DNA from: DASVFB01 sp963766345
Lineage (GTDB): Bacteria > Actinomycetota > Thermoleophilia > Gaiellales > Gaiellaceae
Reading direction: 5' to 3'
NCBI GenBank assembly: GCA_963766345.1
Contig: CAVXZL010000012.1
Location: 62,001 to 126,000, forward strand
Length of the DNA: 64,000 bases
Part shown: positions 27,457-35,873 of the stretch, piece after piece
Numbering within the stretch: the stretch's first letter is position 1
Layout: each line of letters starts with the position of its first letter
The notes under the pieces: model-generated
Told to the model about the DNA's origin: nothing
Database searches by the model: none
Seen by the model: only the letters and a program-made list of their open reading frames with translations
Position numbers and translations under genes: made by a program

Positions 27457-27924
27457 ATGCCGCGCACCGTCGTCGACAGCCCGATCGGCCCGCTCGGCCT
27501 CGTTGCGTCGGAGTCCGGCCTGCAGGCTCTGCTGTTCGACGGCAGCAGGATCCGTCCAGAAGGGAGATCCCCGGTCCTCGCCGAGGCGGCGCGTCAGCTC
27601 CACGCGTACTTCGACGGCGACCTCGTGACGTTCGACCTCCCGATCGAGGTGAACGGGACGGGCTTCCAGCGTCGTTGCTGGCTCGCGCTCGCATCCATTC
27701 CCTACGGACAGACAGTGAGCTACGGCGAGCAGGCGCGGCGGCTCGGGCTCGGCAGCGAAGTCGCCCGAGCGGTCGGCGCGGCGAACGGCCAGAACCCGCT
27801 GCCCATCGTCTTGCCGTGCCATCGAGTGATCGGCGCGAACGGCTCGCTGACGGGCTTCGGCGGCGGGCTCCACGTGAAGCGTTTCCTGCTCGAGCACGAG
27901 GGCGCGCTCCTGCCACTTGGCTAG
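27457..27924 (+). CDS. ogt: Methylated-DNA--protein-cysteine S-methyltransferase
   Basis: Suicide repair protein removing O6-alkyl groups from guanine. The 155 residues carry the active-site motif IVLPCHRVIG, the SYGEQARRLG helix-turn-helix of the C-terminal domain and the GFGGGLHVKR loop. Only one domain pair is present, so this is the short Ogt/MGMT form without an Ada N-terminus. TAGATT lies six bases before the ATG, so the message may be leaderless; no Shine-Dalgarno is visible. The gene stands alone. Confidence 0.94.
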   Translation: MPRTVVDSPIGPLGLVASESGLQALLFDGSRIRPEGRSPVLAEAARQLHAYFDGDLVTFDLPIEVNGTGFQRRCWLALASIPYGQTVSYGEQARRLGLGSEVARAVGAANGQNPLPIVLPCHRVIGANGSLTGFGGGLHVKRFLLEHEGALLPLG

Positions 27925-28285
27925 TCGCCTCACGCCCGTTCACTGGAAGGCTCCTCCGATGAGGATCTGCCGCGACGTGCTGACGTCCGGGAGCGCGCTG
28001 TAAACGCGGACGTCGTCGTGAAGAAGTTGTTGACGAACAACGTTCTGGCCTGCGCCGACGTCGCAGACGCCGACCGCTCAGTTGAAGAGGCGGGTGTCGA
28101 TCGCGAGCGGCGGGTTTGTGCCGGTCGCCGCGCCAGTCAGCGGCACCGTCTGTGGACTGGCGGCGGCGTTGTGGGTCAACTCGTCAGCGGCTTCCGGTGC
28201 TCGTCGTCGCGTCGCCGCGCAAGACACATCGATCGTTCACGCAACGCTTATGTGTCTCTTAGAGGCCGGGGCTACAACTCCGCGG
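27925..28285. other. 361-base gap with a possible minus-strand gene remnant
   Basis: No intact gene. On the minus strand two short stretches read like protein: one ending TNPPLAIDTRLFN before a TGA near 28077, and, after that stop in another frame, LLHDDVRVYSALPDV ending at a TGA near 27948. Together they may be the broken 3' end of an exported-protein gene. The plus-strand half nearest 28286 should hold the protease promoter. I could not identify a family. Confidence 0.3.
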
Positions 28286-29254
28286 GTGATCCGCCGCCTC
28301 GGTCCCCTCGTTGCCGCGCTGGCTGTGCTGGTGGGCGCCGCGTTCGGGGGGAACGCTGCGGCGGCGACGCCGTCACCGACGAAGGGCGTCGTCCTCGTGA
28401 ACACGAACCTCGCGCTCGAGAACGGCAGCGCCGCCGGCACGGGGATCGTCCTGACGAAGAACGGCGAAGTGCTGACGAACAACCACGTCATCGCCGGGGC
28501 GACGACGATCAAGGTGACCGTGCCGGCGACGAAGCGCAGCTACACGGCCGACGTTCTCGGTTACGACATCGTCCACGACGTCGCGCTGCTGCAGCTCGAG
28601 AACGCCTCGAACCTCGCGACCGCGACGATCGGGAATTCGGCGACACTCAAGGTCGGACAGCCGACGCGCGCCGTCGGCAACGCGAACGGCGGCGGCCGGC
28701 TCGTCGTCACGAGCGGCAAGATTCTCGCGTTGAAGCAGACCGTCAGCGTGCAGCAGGACGGCGGCGACGTCGGCCTGCTCACGAACGCGATCGCGACGAG
28801 CGCGCGGCTCGTGCCGGGAGATTCCGGCGGGCCGCTGCTCGACAGGTCCGGCCGCGTGATCGGCATCGACGCCGCCGGCTCGACGGGCACGAATGCGCCG
28901 GGCTTCGCGATTCCGGTCAACCGCGCGCTCACCGTCACGAAGCAGATCGAAGCGCTGCGGGCGTCGACATTCGTGCACATCGGCGCCACCGCCTTCATCG
29001 GCCTGCAGGTACAGAACGCGACGAACGGCGTCGCGATCCAGGGTGTCTATCCGAGCTCGCCGGCCGAGAGCGCCGGCCTCGCGCAGGGTTACGTCATGAC
29101 GTCGATCGACGACGCGTCGCTCGCGAGCATCAAGGATCTGCGCGCGGCCCTTTTCGCGCATCACCCGGGCGACAGCGTCACGGTCGGTTACACCGACGTG
29201 CTCGGTCACGCGGCGACGGCAACGCTCACACTGGCGAGCGGGCCGCCGCAGTAG
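28286..29254 (+). CDS. Trypsin-like serine protease with PDZ domain (HtrA/DegP type)
   Basis: A 322-residue exported protease, N-terminal signal helix RRLGPLVAALAVLVGAAFGG followed by AAAATPSP. The catalytic triad is H67 in TNNHVIAGA, Asp in YDIVHDVALLQL and Ser in VPGDSGGPLLD. Residues about 230-322 form a PDZ domain (FIGLQVQNATNGVAIQGV, SPAESAGLAQG). Probable periplasmic/cell-wall quality control. I chose the GTG at 28286 because the signal peptide begins there; open frame extends 68 codons further with two other possible starts and no convincing ribosome binding site. Confidence 0.88.
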   Translation: MIRRLGPLVAALAVLVGAAFGGNAAAATPSPTKGVVLVNTNLALENGSAAGTGIVLTKNGEVLTNNHVIAGATTIKVTVPATKRSYTADVLGYDIVHDVALLQLENASNLATATIGNSATLKVGQPTRAVGNANGGGRLVVTSGKILALKQTVSVQQDGGDVGLLTNAIATSARLVPGDSGGPLLDRSGRVIGIDAAGSTGTNAPGFAIPVNRALTVTKQIEALRASTFVHIGATAFIGLQVQNATNGVAIQGVYPSSPAESAGLAQGYVMTSIDDASLASIKDLRAALFAHHPGDSVTVGYTDVLGHAATATLTLASGPPQ

Positions 29255-29272
29255 GCGGCGAGCGCCCGCCCG

Positions 29273-29728
29273 TTACGCCAGCGACAGCGTCGCCGTGACT
29301 TCGCGGTGACCGTCGACGAGCTCTTCGCTCCACCTCGCAAGCTGACCGACCATGAGCATGCCGCGTCCCGATTCGCGCCAATCGGTTGCTTCGAGCGAAG
29401 CGGGTGCTGCCGCGGTAGGTGCGGAGTCGATCACGCGAATCCGCACGGACCGCGGCTCGAGCCTGATCTTGATCGCGACCACGTCGTCTTTACCCGCGCT
29501 GCCGTGCACGATCCCGTTCGCCACGAGCTCGTGCGTGACGAGCACGACGCCGTCGCGCTGGTCCTCCCGCACGTCGTGCTCGGCCAGGAACATCCTGAGC
29601 CGCCGGCGAACGCGCGAGAGCGACACGGGCTGCGCGGGAACGCTGATCTCGAGCGTGCCGGCAAGATGGCCCACACCCTCTTTCTCACCACTGGACGCAG
29701 ACTCAACCCCCAGCTGCGTGCGACGCAC
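29273..29728 (-). CDS. ATP-binding protein, anti-sigma/RsbW-like HATPase
   Basis: A 151-residue GHKL ATPase: N-box LVTHELVANGIVHGS, DSAP and the G-box ESGRGMLMV. Members phosphorylate anti-anti-sigma factors or sequester sigma factors of stress regulons. No anti-sigma antagonist is in the window, so its partner is elsewhere. Start chosen at GTG 29728; another in-frame GTG further in (after GAGAAAGAGG) would shorten the protein by 17 residues. It ends 18 bases from the protease stop on the other strand. Confidence 0.82.
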   Translation of the reverse strand: MRRTQLGVESASSGEKEGVGHLAGTLEISVPAQPVSLSRVRRRLRMFLAEHDVREDQRDGVVLVTHELVANGIVHGSAGKDDVVAIKIRLEPRSVRIRVIDSAPTAAAPASLEATDWRESGRGMLMVGQLARWSEELVDGHREVTATLSLA

Positions 29729-29752
29729 GCTTGACGGAGGAAGAGCGCCGAG

Positions 29753-31429
29753 TCAAACGCCCTGGAGTCTGGCCCAGGTGTCCTTGAGGCCGAGCGTGCG
29801 GTTGAAGACCGGCCGCTCGGGCGTCGAGTCGAGATCCGGGCAGAAGTAGCCGAGGCGCTCGAACTGCACGGTCTCGCCAACCGGCAGTTCCGCGAGGGCG
29901 GGCTCGACCACGCATTCGTCGAGCACCGTCTCCGAGCCGGGATTGAGATCCGCGAAGGGGTCGCCGTCGGCACCGGGATCGGGGCGTGTGAAGAGCCGGT
30001 CGTAGAGACGGACTTCCGCCGGGACGGCGTGCTCGGCCGAGAGCCAGTGCAGCGTCGCCTTCGGCCGCCGCCCGTCCGGCGCGTCGCCGCCTCGGGTCTC
30101 CGGATCGTAGGTGCAGCGGAGCTCGACGATCTCGCCGCTTGCGTTCTTCACGACGTCGGTGCACGTGACGAAGTACGCGTAGCGCAGGCGCACCTCGCGG
30201 CCCGGCGCGAGGCGAAAGAACTTCTTGGGCGGGTCCTCCATGAAGTCGTCGCGCTCGATCCAGAGCTCGCGCGCGAACGGCACCTTGCGCGTTCCTGCCG
30301 CAGGATCTTCCGGGTTGTTGACGGCCTCGAGCTCCTCGACCTGGCCCTCGGGGTAGTTCTCGATCACGAGCCTCAGCGGGCGCAGGACTGCGAAGCGCCG
30401 CAGCGCTGTCCGGTTCAGCACGTCCCTGACCTCGTGCTCGAGCATCTCGATCTCGACGGCGGTCTTGCCCTTGCTGCCCACGCCGACGATGTCGAGGAAG
30501 TTGCGCAGACCCTCGGGCGGGAAGCCGCGCCGGCGCATCGCCGCGACGGTCGGCATGCGCGGATCGTTCCAGCCCCGCACATGGCCCTCCCTCACGAGCC
30601 TCGCGAGGTGGCGCTTCGAGAGCAGCGTGTACGTGAAGTTGAGGCGGGAGAACTCGTACTGGCGCGGGCGCGACGGCACCGGCAGGCTCTCGATCAGCCA
30701 GTCGTACAGGGGCCGGTGATCCTCGAACTCGAGCGTGCAGAGCGAGTGCGTCACGCCCTCGATCGCGTCCGACTGGCCGTGCGCGAAGTCGTAGAGGGGA
30801 TAGATGCACCACTCGTCGCCGGTCCGCGGATGCGTCGCGTGCAGGATCCGGTAGAGCACGGGATCGCGCAGGTTGATGTTGGGCGAGGCCATGTCGATCT
30901 TCGCCCTCAGCACCCGCGCGCCGTCCGGAAACTCGCCCGCGCGCATGCGCTCGAACAGGTCGAGGTTCTCCTCGATCGAACGGTCGCGCCACGGGCTGTT
31001 CTTGCCCGGCTCGGTGAAGGTGCCGCGGTGCTCGCGGATCTCGTCGGCCGAGAGGTCGTCGACGTACGCCTTCCCTGCGTTGACCAGGTGAACGGCCCAG
31101 TCGTAGAGCTGGTGGAAGTAGTCCGACGCGAAGTAGAGATGCTCGCCCCAGTCGAAGCCGAGCCAGCGGATGTCCTCCTGGATCGAGTCGATGAACTCCT
31201 GCTCCTCCTTGACCGGGTTCGTGTCGTCGAAGCGCAGGTTGCAGTGACCGCCGAACTCGTCCGCAATCCCAAAACTGAGCGCGATCGCCTTGGGATGACC
31301 GATGTGGAGGTAGCCGTTCGGCTCGGGCGGGAAGCGCGTCACGACCTCCGACACCCTGCCTTCGCGCACGTCGGCAGCGACGATGTCGCGGATGAAATCG
31401 CTCCGTTCGCTCACGCCACTGCTGCTCAT
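29753..31429 (-). CDS. glnS: Glutaminyl-tRNA synthetase
   Basis: Class I synthetase that charges tRNA-Gln with glutamine. Of 558 residues, the catalytic HIGH motif is GYLHIGHPKA at about residue 39-48; the KMSKS-type loop reads TLLSKRHL; the C-terminal beta-barrel anticodon domains (about 340-555) are complete, ending LGLKDTWARLQGV. Length and domain order fit E. coli GlnRS. Most Actinobacteria make Gln-tRNA by transamidation with GatCAB, so a full GlnRS is notable. It is separated by 29 bases from the divergent gene at 31459/31489. Confidence 0.97.
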   Translation of the reverse strand: MSSSGVSERSDFIRDIVAADVREGRVSEVVTRFPPEPNGYLHIGHPKAIALSFGIADEFGGHCNLRFDDTNPVKEEQEFIDSIQEDIRWLGFDWGEHLYFASDYFHQLYDWAVHLVNAGKAYVDDLSADEIREHRGTFTEPGKNSPWRDRSIEENLDLFERMRAGEFPDGARVLRAKIDMASPNINLRDPVLYRILHATHPRTGDEWCIYPLYDFAHGQSDAIEGVTHSLCTLEFEDHRPLYDWLIESLPVPSRPRQYEFSRLNFTYTLLSKRHLARLVREGHVRGWNDPRMPTVAAMRRRGFPPEGLRNFLDIVGVGSKGKTAVEIEMLEHEVRDVLNRTALRRFAVLRPLRLVIENYPEGQVEELEAVNNPEDPAAGTRKVPFARELWIERDDFMEDPPKKFFRLAPGREVRLRYAYFVTCTDVVKNASGEIVELRCTYDPETRGGDAPDGRRPKATLHWLSAEHAVPAEVRLYDRLFTRPDPGADGDPFADLNPGSETVLDECVVEPALAELPVGETVQFERLGYFCPDLDSTPERPVFNRTLGLKDTWARLQGV

Positions 31430-31488
31430 CGACTCGAAGAGAGTAGTCAGAATCGGCTATCACCTCGTACACCGTCAACCCGCGTGCG

Positions 31489-31809
31489 GTGTCGCACGCG
31501 AAGAAGCTCATCGACGCGAAGCAGTACGTCCTCAGGAGCGTGTGGAACGAGGCTCAACCGAAGGCCGCCGACGAGAACGCCTTCCTGGAGTCGCATTCGT
31601 GGGACGAATACGCCGCCTGGCATCTCGCGCTCACCGAGGGCGCGCCCGACGAGACGAAGGCGCGATACGGCTTCGTGTACGGGGACTTGCGGCGCCTCCA
31701 TCGGATGGGCCTGATCGCCTGTCACTACCGCGCCGCGGAGTGGGAGCACAAGGAGATCGAGCTCGCCGCGCACGAGCTGCTGCAGTACCTGGACGACACG
31801 CGAGCCTGA
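31489..31809 (+). CDS. Conserved hypothetical protein (HSWDEYAAWHL family)
   Basis: A 106-residue soluble, charged protein; HSWDEYAAWHL, ARYGFVYGDLRRLHR and HYRAAEWEHKEIE are conserved in a small family I know from soil bacteria but whose function is undescribed. GTG 31489 is the first usual start. The frame opens 10 codons earlier at ATC (31459) reading TSYTVNPRA, which matches the start of relatives that begin M-x-YTVNPRAV, so the true initiator may be ATC or a miscalled ATG. Confidence 0.7.
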   Translation: MSHAKKLIDAKQYVLRSVWNEAQPKAADENAFLESHSWDEYAAWHLALTEGAPDETKARYGFVYGDLRRLHRMGLIACHYRAAEWEHKEIELAAHELLQYLDDTRA

Positions 31810-31841
31810 CCCGCCGCCTTGCCCTCCGCGTGCCGATCTGC

Positions 31842-31867
31842 AATACTGAACTCGATGGTTCAGTATT
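31842..31867. promoter_or_regulatory. Palindromic operator over the ArsR start codon
   Basis: Perfect 10-bp inverted repeat AATACTGAAC (31842-31851) and GTTCAGTATT (31858-31867) with a 6-base spacer that holds the ATG of the ArsR gene. It is AT-rich within a GC-rich genome. It is the natural binding site for the dimeric ArsR repressor, which would block its own transcript. No other copy was seen in the window. Confidence 0.78.
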
Positions 31868-32166
31868 CAACAGGCGTCGACCGCGCCTTCGCAGCACTCG
31901 CCGACCCGACACGGCGCGCCGTGCTCGAGCGGCTCGGCGCCGGCAGCGCGACGATCACCGAGCTCGCCGGTCCCTTCGGCATGTCGCTGACCGGGATGAA
32001 GAAGCACATCCGGCTGCTCGAAGAGGCGGAGCTCGTCACCACGGAGAAGATCGGCCGTGTCCGCCGCTGCATGCTCGTGCCCTACGCCTTCGAGGGCATC
32101 AGCACGTGGCTGCAGCGGCTCGACCGCTTCGCAGACGTCGTCGAACGCACGAAAGGAGCAAGATGA
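31855..32166 (+). CDS. ArsR-family transcriptional repressor
   Basis: A 103-residue winged-helix protein: VDRAFAALADPTRRAVLERL, TITELAGPFGMSLTGMKKHIRLLEEAELV and the RRCMLVPYAFE wing. No metal-binding CxC is present, so it belongs to the metal-independent group that controls SRPBCC (AHSA1) genes. ATG 31855 lies inside the palindrome. It is the first gene of a three-gene operon with 4-base overlaps (ATGA, then GTGA), so the operator probably controls DUF1801 and the SRPBCC gene as well. Confidence 0.92.
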   Translation: MVQYSTGVDRAFAALADPTRRAVLERLGAGSATITELAGPFGMSLTGMKKHIRLLEEAELVTTEKIGRVRRCMLVPYAFEGISTWLQRLDRFADVVERTKGAR

Positions 32167-32597
32167 GCACGACTCCCAAGAAGAAAGCGAAGAAGTCCGA
32201 GGGGTTCTCGGCCGAGGAAAAGGCTGCGATGAGAGCCCGCGCCCGCGAGCTGAAGGCGGCGGAGGACGGTGAAACCGCGGTGCGCGCAGCGCTCGACAAG
32301 ATGTCGGCGGACGATCGCGCGATCGGCGAGCGGATTCATTCGCTCGTCAAGGAGAGCGCGCCGGACCTCACGCCGAAAACCTGGTACGGGATGCCCGCCT
32401 ACGCCAACAAGGACGGCAAGGTCGTCTGCTTCTTCCGCGACGCCGGGAAGTTCAAGGAGAGGTACGCCATGCTCGGCTTCAACGACAGCGCGAACATCGA
32501 CGAGGGCTCGATGTGGCCGGTCGCATTCGCGCTCACGAAGCTGACCAAGGGCGACGAAGCCAAGATCCGCGCGCTCGTGAAGAAGGCGGTGACGTGA
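32163..32597 (+). CDS. DUF1801 domain protein
   Basis: A 144-residue protein with Lys-rich N-terminus and the DUF1801 core (LTPKTWYGMPAYANKDGKVV, FFRDAGKFKERYAMLGFNDSA). Family members include putative iron-chaperone-like and acetyltransferase-like proteins; true function unknown. ATG overlaps the ArsR stop. In the usual arrangement an ArsR repressor is followed by an AHSA1-type protein; here this gene sits between them. Confidence 0.85.
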   Translation: MSTTPKKKAKKSEGFSAEEKAAMRARARELKAAEDGETAVRAALDKMSADDRAIGERIHSLVKESAPDLTPKTWYGMPAYANKDGKVVCFFRDAGKFKERYAMLGFNDSANIDEGSMWPVAFALTKLTKGDEAKIRALVKKAVT

Positions 32598-32599
32598 GC

Positions 32600-33031
32600 A
32601 TGAGCACCAGCGTCACCAGGCCGAACGAGCTCGAGATCCGCGTCGAGCGGGTCTTCGACGCGCCGCGCGCGCACGTGTTCTCCGTCTGGACGGATCCGCA
32701 GCTGATCCCGGAATGGTGGGGCGACGGGACCGTCGTCGAGGAGATGGACGTCCGTCCCGGCGGCACCTACCGCTTCCGCACGGCGTTCGGCGTCGTCGAG
32801 GGCGAGTTCCGCGAGGTCGAGCCGCCCGAGCGCCTCGTGCAGACGTTCCAGAATCACCTGCAGACCCTGGAGTTCGAGGATCTCGGCGAGCAGACGAAGC
32901 TGACGCAGACGATGCGCTTCGACACGACCGAGCAGCGCGACCAGACGATGCAGTACGGCGTCGAGGAGGGCGCGAAGCAGGGCTTTGCGCGCGTCGACGC
33001 GTTGCTGCAGCGGCTGTCGGCTCGGAGGTGA
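32600..33031 (+). CDS. SRPBCC family protein (AHSA1/Aha1-like)
   Basis: A 143-residue START-fold protein; VFDAPRAHVFSVWTDPQLIPEWWG at the N-terminus and GEFREVEPPERLVQTFQ are the family hallmarks. It binds a hydrophobic ligand. I use ATG 32600; a GTG at 32594 overlaps the previous stop (GTGA) and would add two residues. Third gene of the ArsR operon. Confidence 0.9.
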   Translation: MSTSVTRPNELEIRVERVFDAPRAHVFSVWTDPQLIPEWWGDGTVVEEMDVRPGGTYRFRTAFGVVEGEFREVEPPERLVQTFQNHLQTLEFEDLGEQTKLTQTMRFDTTEQRDQTMQYGVEEGAKQGFARVDALLQRLSARR

Positions 33032-33193
33032 GAGGCGGCCGACGAGCCGCGTCGTAGCCGAGGCGGATTCGCCGACTGCTACGGTGCCGCAGACACGGAT
33101 GGCAATTCCGCCGTCCCGTGAGATCAGCTTTCTCGTTCCTCCTTGGGCTTCGAGTCAGACCGGTCTCGAGCCAACAAAGGAGTCGAACAACAT

Positions 33194-34366
33194 ATGCAGC
33201 AGCAATCCTTTCGCGAACTCGGCGTGAGCGCGCCCGTTGTGGACGCGCTCGCCCCGCGCGGCATCAAGGCACCGTTCCGCATCCAGTCCCTCGTCCTTCC
33301 GGACGCGCTCGCCGGTCTCGACATCCTCGCGCGCTCTCCGACGGGGTCGGGCAAGACGCTCGCGTTCGCCATCGCGATCGCGGAGCGCCTCAGCCACCGC
33401 GACTCGGGCGTGCGCGCGCTCGTGCTCGTCCCCACGCGAGAGCTGGCGTCGCAGGTCGCCGAGGAGCTCGGCGTCGTCGCACGCGCGAAGCAACTCCGCG
33501 TGGCGGCCGTCTACGGCGGCATGCCCATCGGAGCGCAGGCGAAGCGCGCGAAGTCCGCGCACGTCCTGATCGCGACGCCGGGACGGCTCGAGGATCTGAT
33601 CTCGCGGCGCCTCGTGTCTCTCGAGCGCGTGAGCATCCTCGTGCTCGACGAAGCGGACCGGATGCTGGACATGGGCTTCCAGCCGCAGGTCGACAAGATC
33701 GTGGCGCGCATCCCTCGCGAACGGCAGACGATGTTCTTCTCCGCGACGCTCGACGGCGAGGTCGGCCGTTTGGCGCATCAGTACACGCGGAGTGCGTCGC
33801 GGTTCGAAGCCGAGCTACCGGAAAGCGCGCACAGCGCGGTGACCGACCACCAGTTCGTCCCCGTGACGTCGGAGAACAAGGTGGAGACGCTCGTCGAGCA
33901 CCTCGGCGAGACACGCTCGCTCGCGCTCGTCTTCGTTCGCACCAAGCGCGGCGCCGACCGTCTCGTGCGCAGGCTGAAGCATCACGACGTGACGGCGGCC
34001 GCGATGCACGGCGACATGTCGCAGTCCGCGCGCGAGCGCACGCTCGCGAAGTTCGCGGCCGGAAAGGTCTCGACGCTCGTCGCGACCGACGTCGCCGCCC
34101 GCGGGCTCGATCTTCCGAACATCACGCACGTGATCAACTTCGATCCGCCAGCGGACGAGAAGGCGTACGTCCACCGGATCGGCCGCACCGGCCGCGCCGG
34201 CAAGGCCGGAACGGGAATCACGCTCGTGCTCCCCGACCAGCAGCCGGACATGAGCCGCGTTGCAGCTCGCGTCGGCCGGCGCGAGGAGTTCGAGCGCGAC
34301 GGACTCACGAGCGCACGCGCGAAGCTCGTGTACTCCGGACGCCGCCGCCGCCACTCGCGCTGGTAA
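33194..34366 (+). CDS. DEAD-box RNA helicase
   Basis: ATP-dependent RNA helicase of 390 residues: Q motif region (FRELGVSAPVVDAL, FRIQS), Walker A SPTGSGKT, PTRELA, DEAD box VLDEADRMLD, SAT, and motif VI HRIGRTGRAGKAG. The C-terminal tail is short and basic (RRRRHSRW), so it is a minimal form. ATG 33194 is 11 bases from AAGGAG; no other start fits. The 160 bases upstream may hold a cold-responsive leader, but I see no defined element. It ends four bases from the convergent protease gene. Confidence 0.95.
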   Translation: MQQQSFRELGVSAPVVDALAPRGIKAPFRIQSLVLPDALAGLDILARSPTGSGKTLAFAIAIAERLSHRDSGVRALVLVPTRELASQVAEELGVVARAKQLRVAAVYGGMPIGAQAKRAKSAHVLIATPGRLEDLISRRLVSLERVSILVLDEADRMLDMGFQPQVDKIVARIPRERQTMFFSATLDGEVGRLAHQYTRSASRFEAELPESAHSAVTDHQFVPVTSENKVETLVEHLGETRSLALVFVRTKRGADRLVRRLKHHDVTAAAMHGDMSQSARERTLAKFAAGKVSTLVATDVAARGLDLPNITHVINFDPPADEKAYVHRIGRTGRAGKAGTGITLVLPDQQPDMSRVAARVGRREEFERDGLTSARAKLVYSGRRRRHSRW

Positions 34367-34370
34367 CGCC

Positions 34371-35822
34371 TCAGGCTGAACCGCGCACCCTCGCGGTCGG
34401 CCTGCTCGCGGCGGTGACCGAGCCCAGCACGTTTGTCGCCGTGATCACGACCTGAAGCCGACGCCCGCGGTCGGCGGCGCGGACGCGGTAATGCCATCCG
34501 TGCGCGACCTCGACTGCGCCGCGGCAGGACGTCGCGCGGCACCGGATCCAGCTTGCGGAGAAGGAAGGCGTCGTGCCCGACCACGAGCCCCGGTCCGCTC
34601 GCAAGGTCTCGCCCACGCGCGGACGGCCGGAGATCGACGGACGGCTCTCGTTCCGAGCGCGCTGCGGCACGAGCGTCGTCCTTGCGGAGACGGCTGTCTC
34701 GACGCCGGCGGCGAAGACGCTCACGCGCAGGGCGGCTCCGCGGTCTGTCGCGCGCACGAGGTAGGTACGTCCCGTCGCGACCGTGACGCAACTCGCTCCG
34801 CGGCAGCGCTGCCACGCGTACGCCGGCGCGAGTCGCGCGCCGGCCCAGACGCCCGTGTACGCGGTCAGCGTCCTCCCCACGCCGACCACGCCTTCGATTG
34901 TCGGCTCGAAGTGCGGCGCGGGCTGCCCGAGCGCCTGCATCGCCGTATACGCCTCGACGAGGCCGTAGCGAACCCCGGCGACACGTCGCGCCGTCCGTGC
35001 GAGCGCCGACTCGATCTCCGCGACCGTTGCGAACGGAGCACGAGCGCGGAGCAGCGCAACGACGCCGGCGACGAGCGGAGCCGCACCGGACGTCCCACAT
35101 CCGGCGCCGAAGCGGCCGCCGATCTGGGTCGTCTGCAGGCAGGTCGGCACTGCGAACTTCACCCAGTCGCCGCGGTTCGAGTAGCCGGCGAGGCCGCCAC
35201 TGTCGGCGGTCGCCCCGACGGAGAGAGCTCCGGGGGAAGCGGCCGGGTAGACGCGCAGCGTCGAGCCCTCGTTTCCCGCGGCCGCGACGACGACCACGCC
35301 GGCACGCCTCGCGCGAACGATCGCGTCCTCGAGACGAGGGTTGTGGTTCCCGCCGTACAGGCTGACGTTGACGACCGCCGCGCCGTGATCGACCGCGTAG
35401 TCGATCGCATCCGCCATCGTCGTCTGGAGCGCGAAGCCCTCGGGGCCGAGAACGCGCAGCGGCAGGATCCGGCACGACCAGCACACGCCCGCCGCGCCGA
35501 GTCCGTTGTTGGCGCGCGCCGCCGCAATCCCCGCGACGCCCGTGCCGTGCCCGTCGCCGTCGGCTGCGTCGCGGTCGCCGTCCACGAAGTCGTAGCCCTG
35601 GACGACGGCGCCGGCCAGGTCGGGATGCGACGCCTCGACGCCGCTGTCGACGACGGCGATCACGACGTCGGGCGATCCCGTCGTGAGATCCCATGCGCGC
35701 GGAAGGTCGACCGTGTCGAACGGCGCGCGTTGCGCGAGTGGGTCGGACGGAAGCGCGGCGTGCGCCGCCGCCGCCAGGGAGCCGGCGAGCACGGCCGTGA
35801 CGAATCCCGCGCGTCGGAGCAC
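34371..35822 (-). CDS. Secreted subtilase (S8 serine protease) with two C-terminal repeats
   Basis: A 483-residue protease with a signal peptide (AGFVTAVLAGSLAAAAHA), then the catalytic Asp VVDSGVE, His GHGTGVAG and Ser GTSGAAPL. Residues about 310-395 and 400-480 are two related beta-rich modules, each with a VGxTLxAxxGxW segment and an RVRATDRG-like ending, as found in cell-surface proteins. No propeptide is obvious. GTG 35822 is the only start with a signal peptide; its ribosome binding site is weak. Exported to the cell surface. Confidence 0.92.
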   Translation of the reverse strand: MLRRAGFVTAVLAGSLAAAAHAALPSDPLAQRAPFDTVDLPRAWDLTTGSPDVVIAVVDSGVEASHPDLAGAVVQGYDFVDGDRDAADGDGHGTGVAGIAAARANNGLGAAGVCWSCRILPLRVLGPEGFALQTTMADAIDYAVDHGAAVVNVSLYGGNHNPRLEDAIVRARRAGVVVVAAAGNEGSTLRVYPAASPGALSVGATADSGGLAGYSNRGDWVKFAVPTCLQTTQIGGRFGAGCGTSGAAPLVAGVVALLRARAPFATVAEIESALARTARRVAGVRYGLVEAYTAMQALGQPAPHFEPTIEGVVGVGRTLTAYTGVWAGARLAPAYAWQRCRGASCVTVATGRTYLVRATDRGAALRVSVFAAGVETAVSARTTLVPQRARNESRPSISGRPRVGETLRADRGSWSGTTPSFSASWIRCRATSCRGAVEVAHGWHYRVRAADRGRRLQVVITATNVLGSVTAASRPTARVRGSA

Positions 35823-35873
35823 AACCGAAGCGTAGAGCTAGGCCGCGGCAGCGCCGCGTGCGAGACTGCCGAC

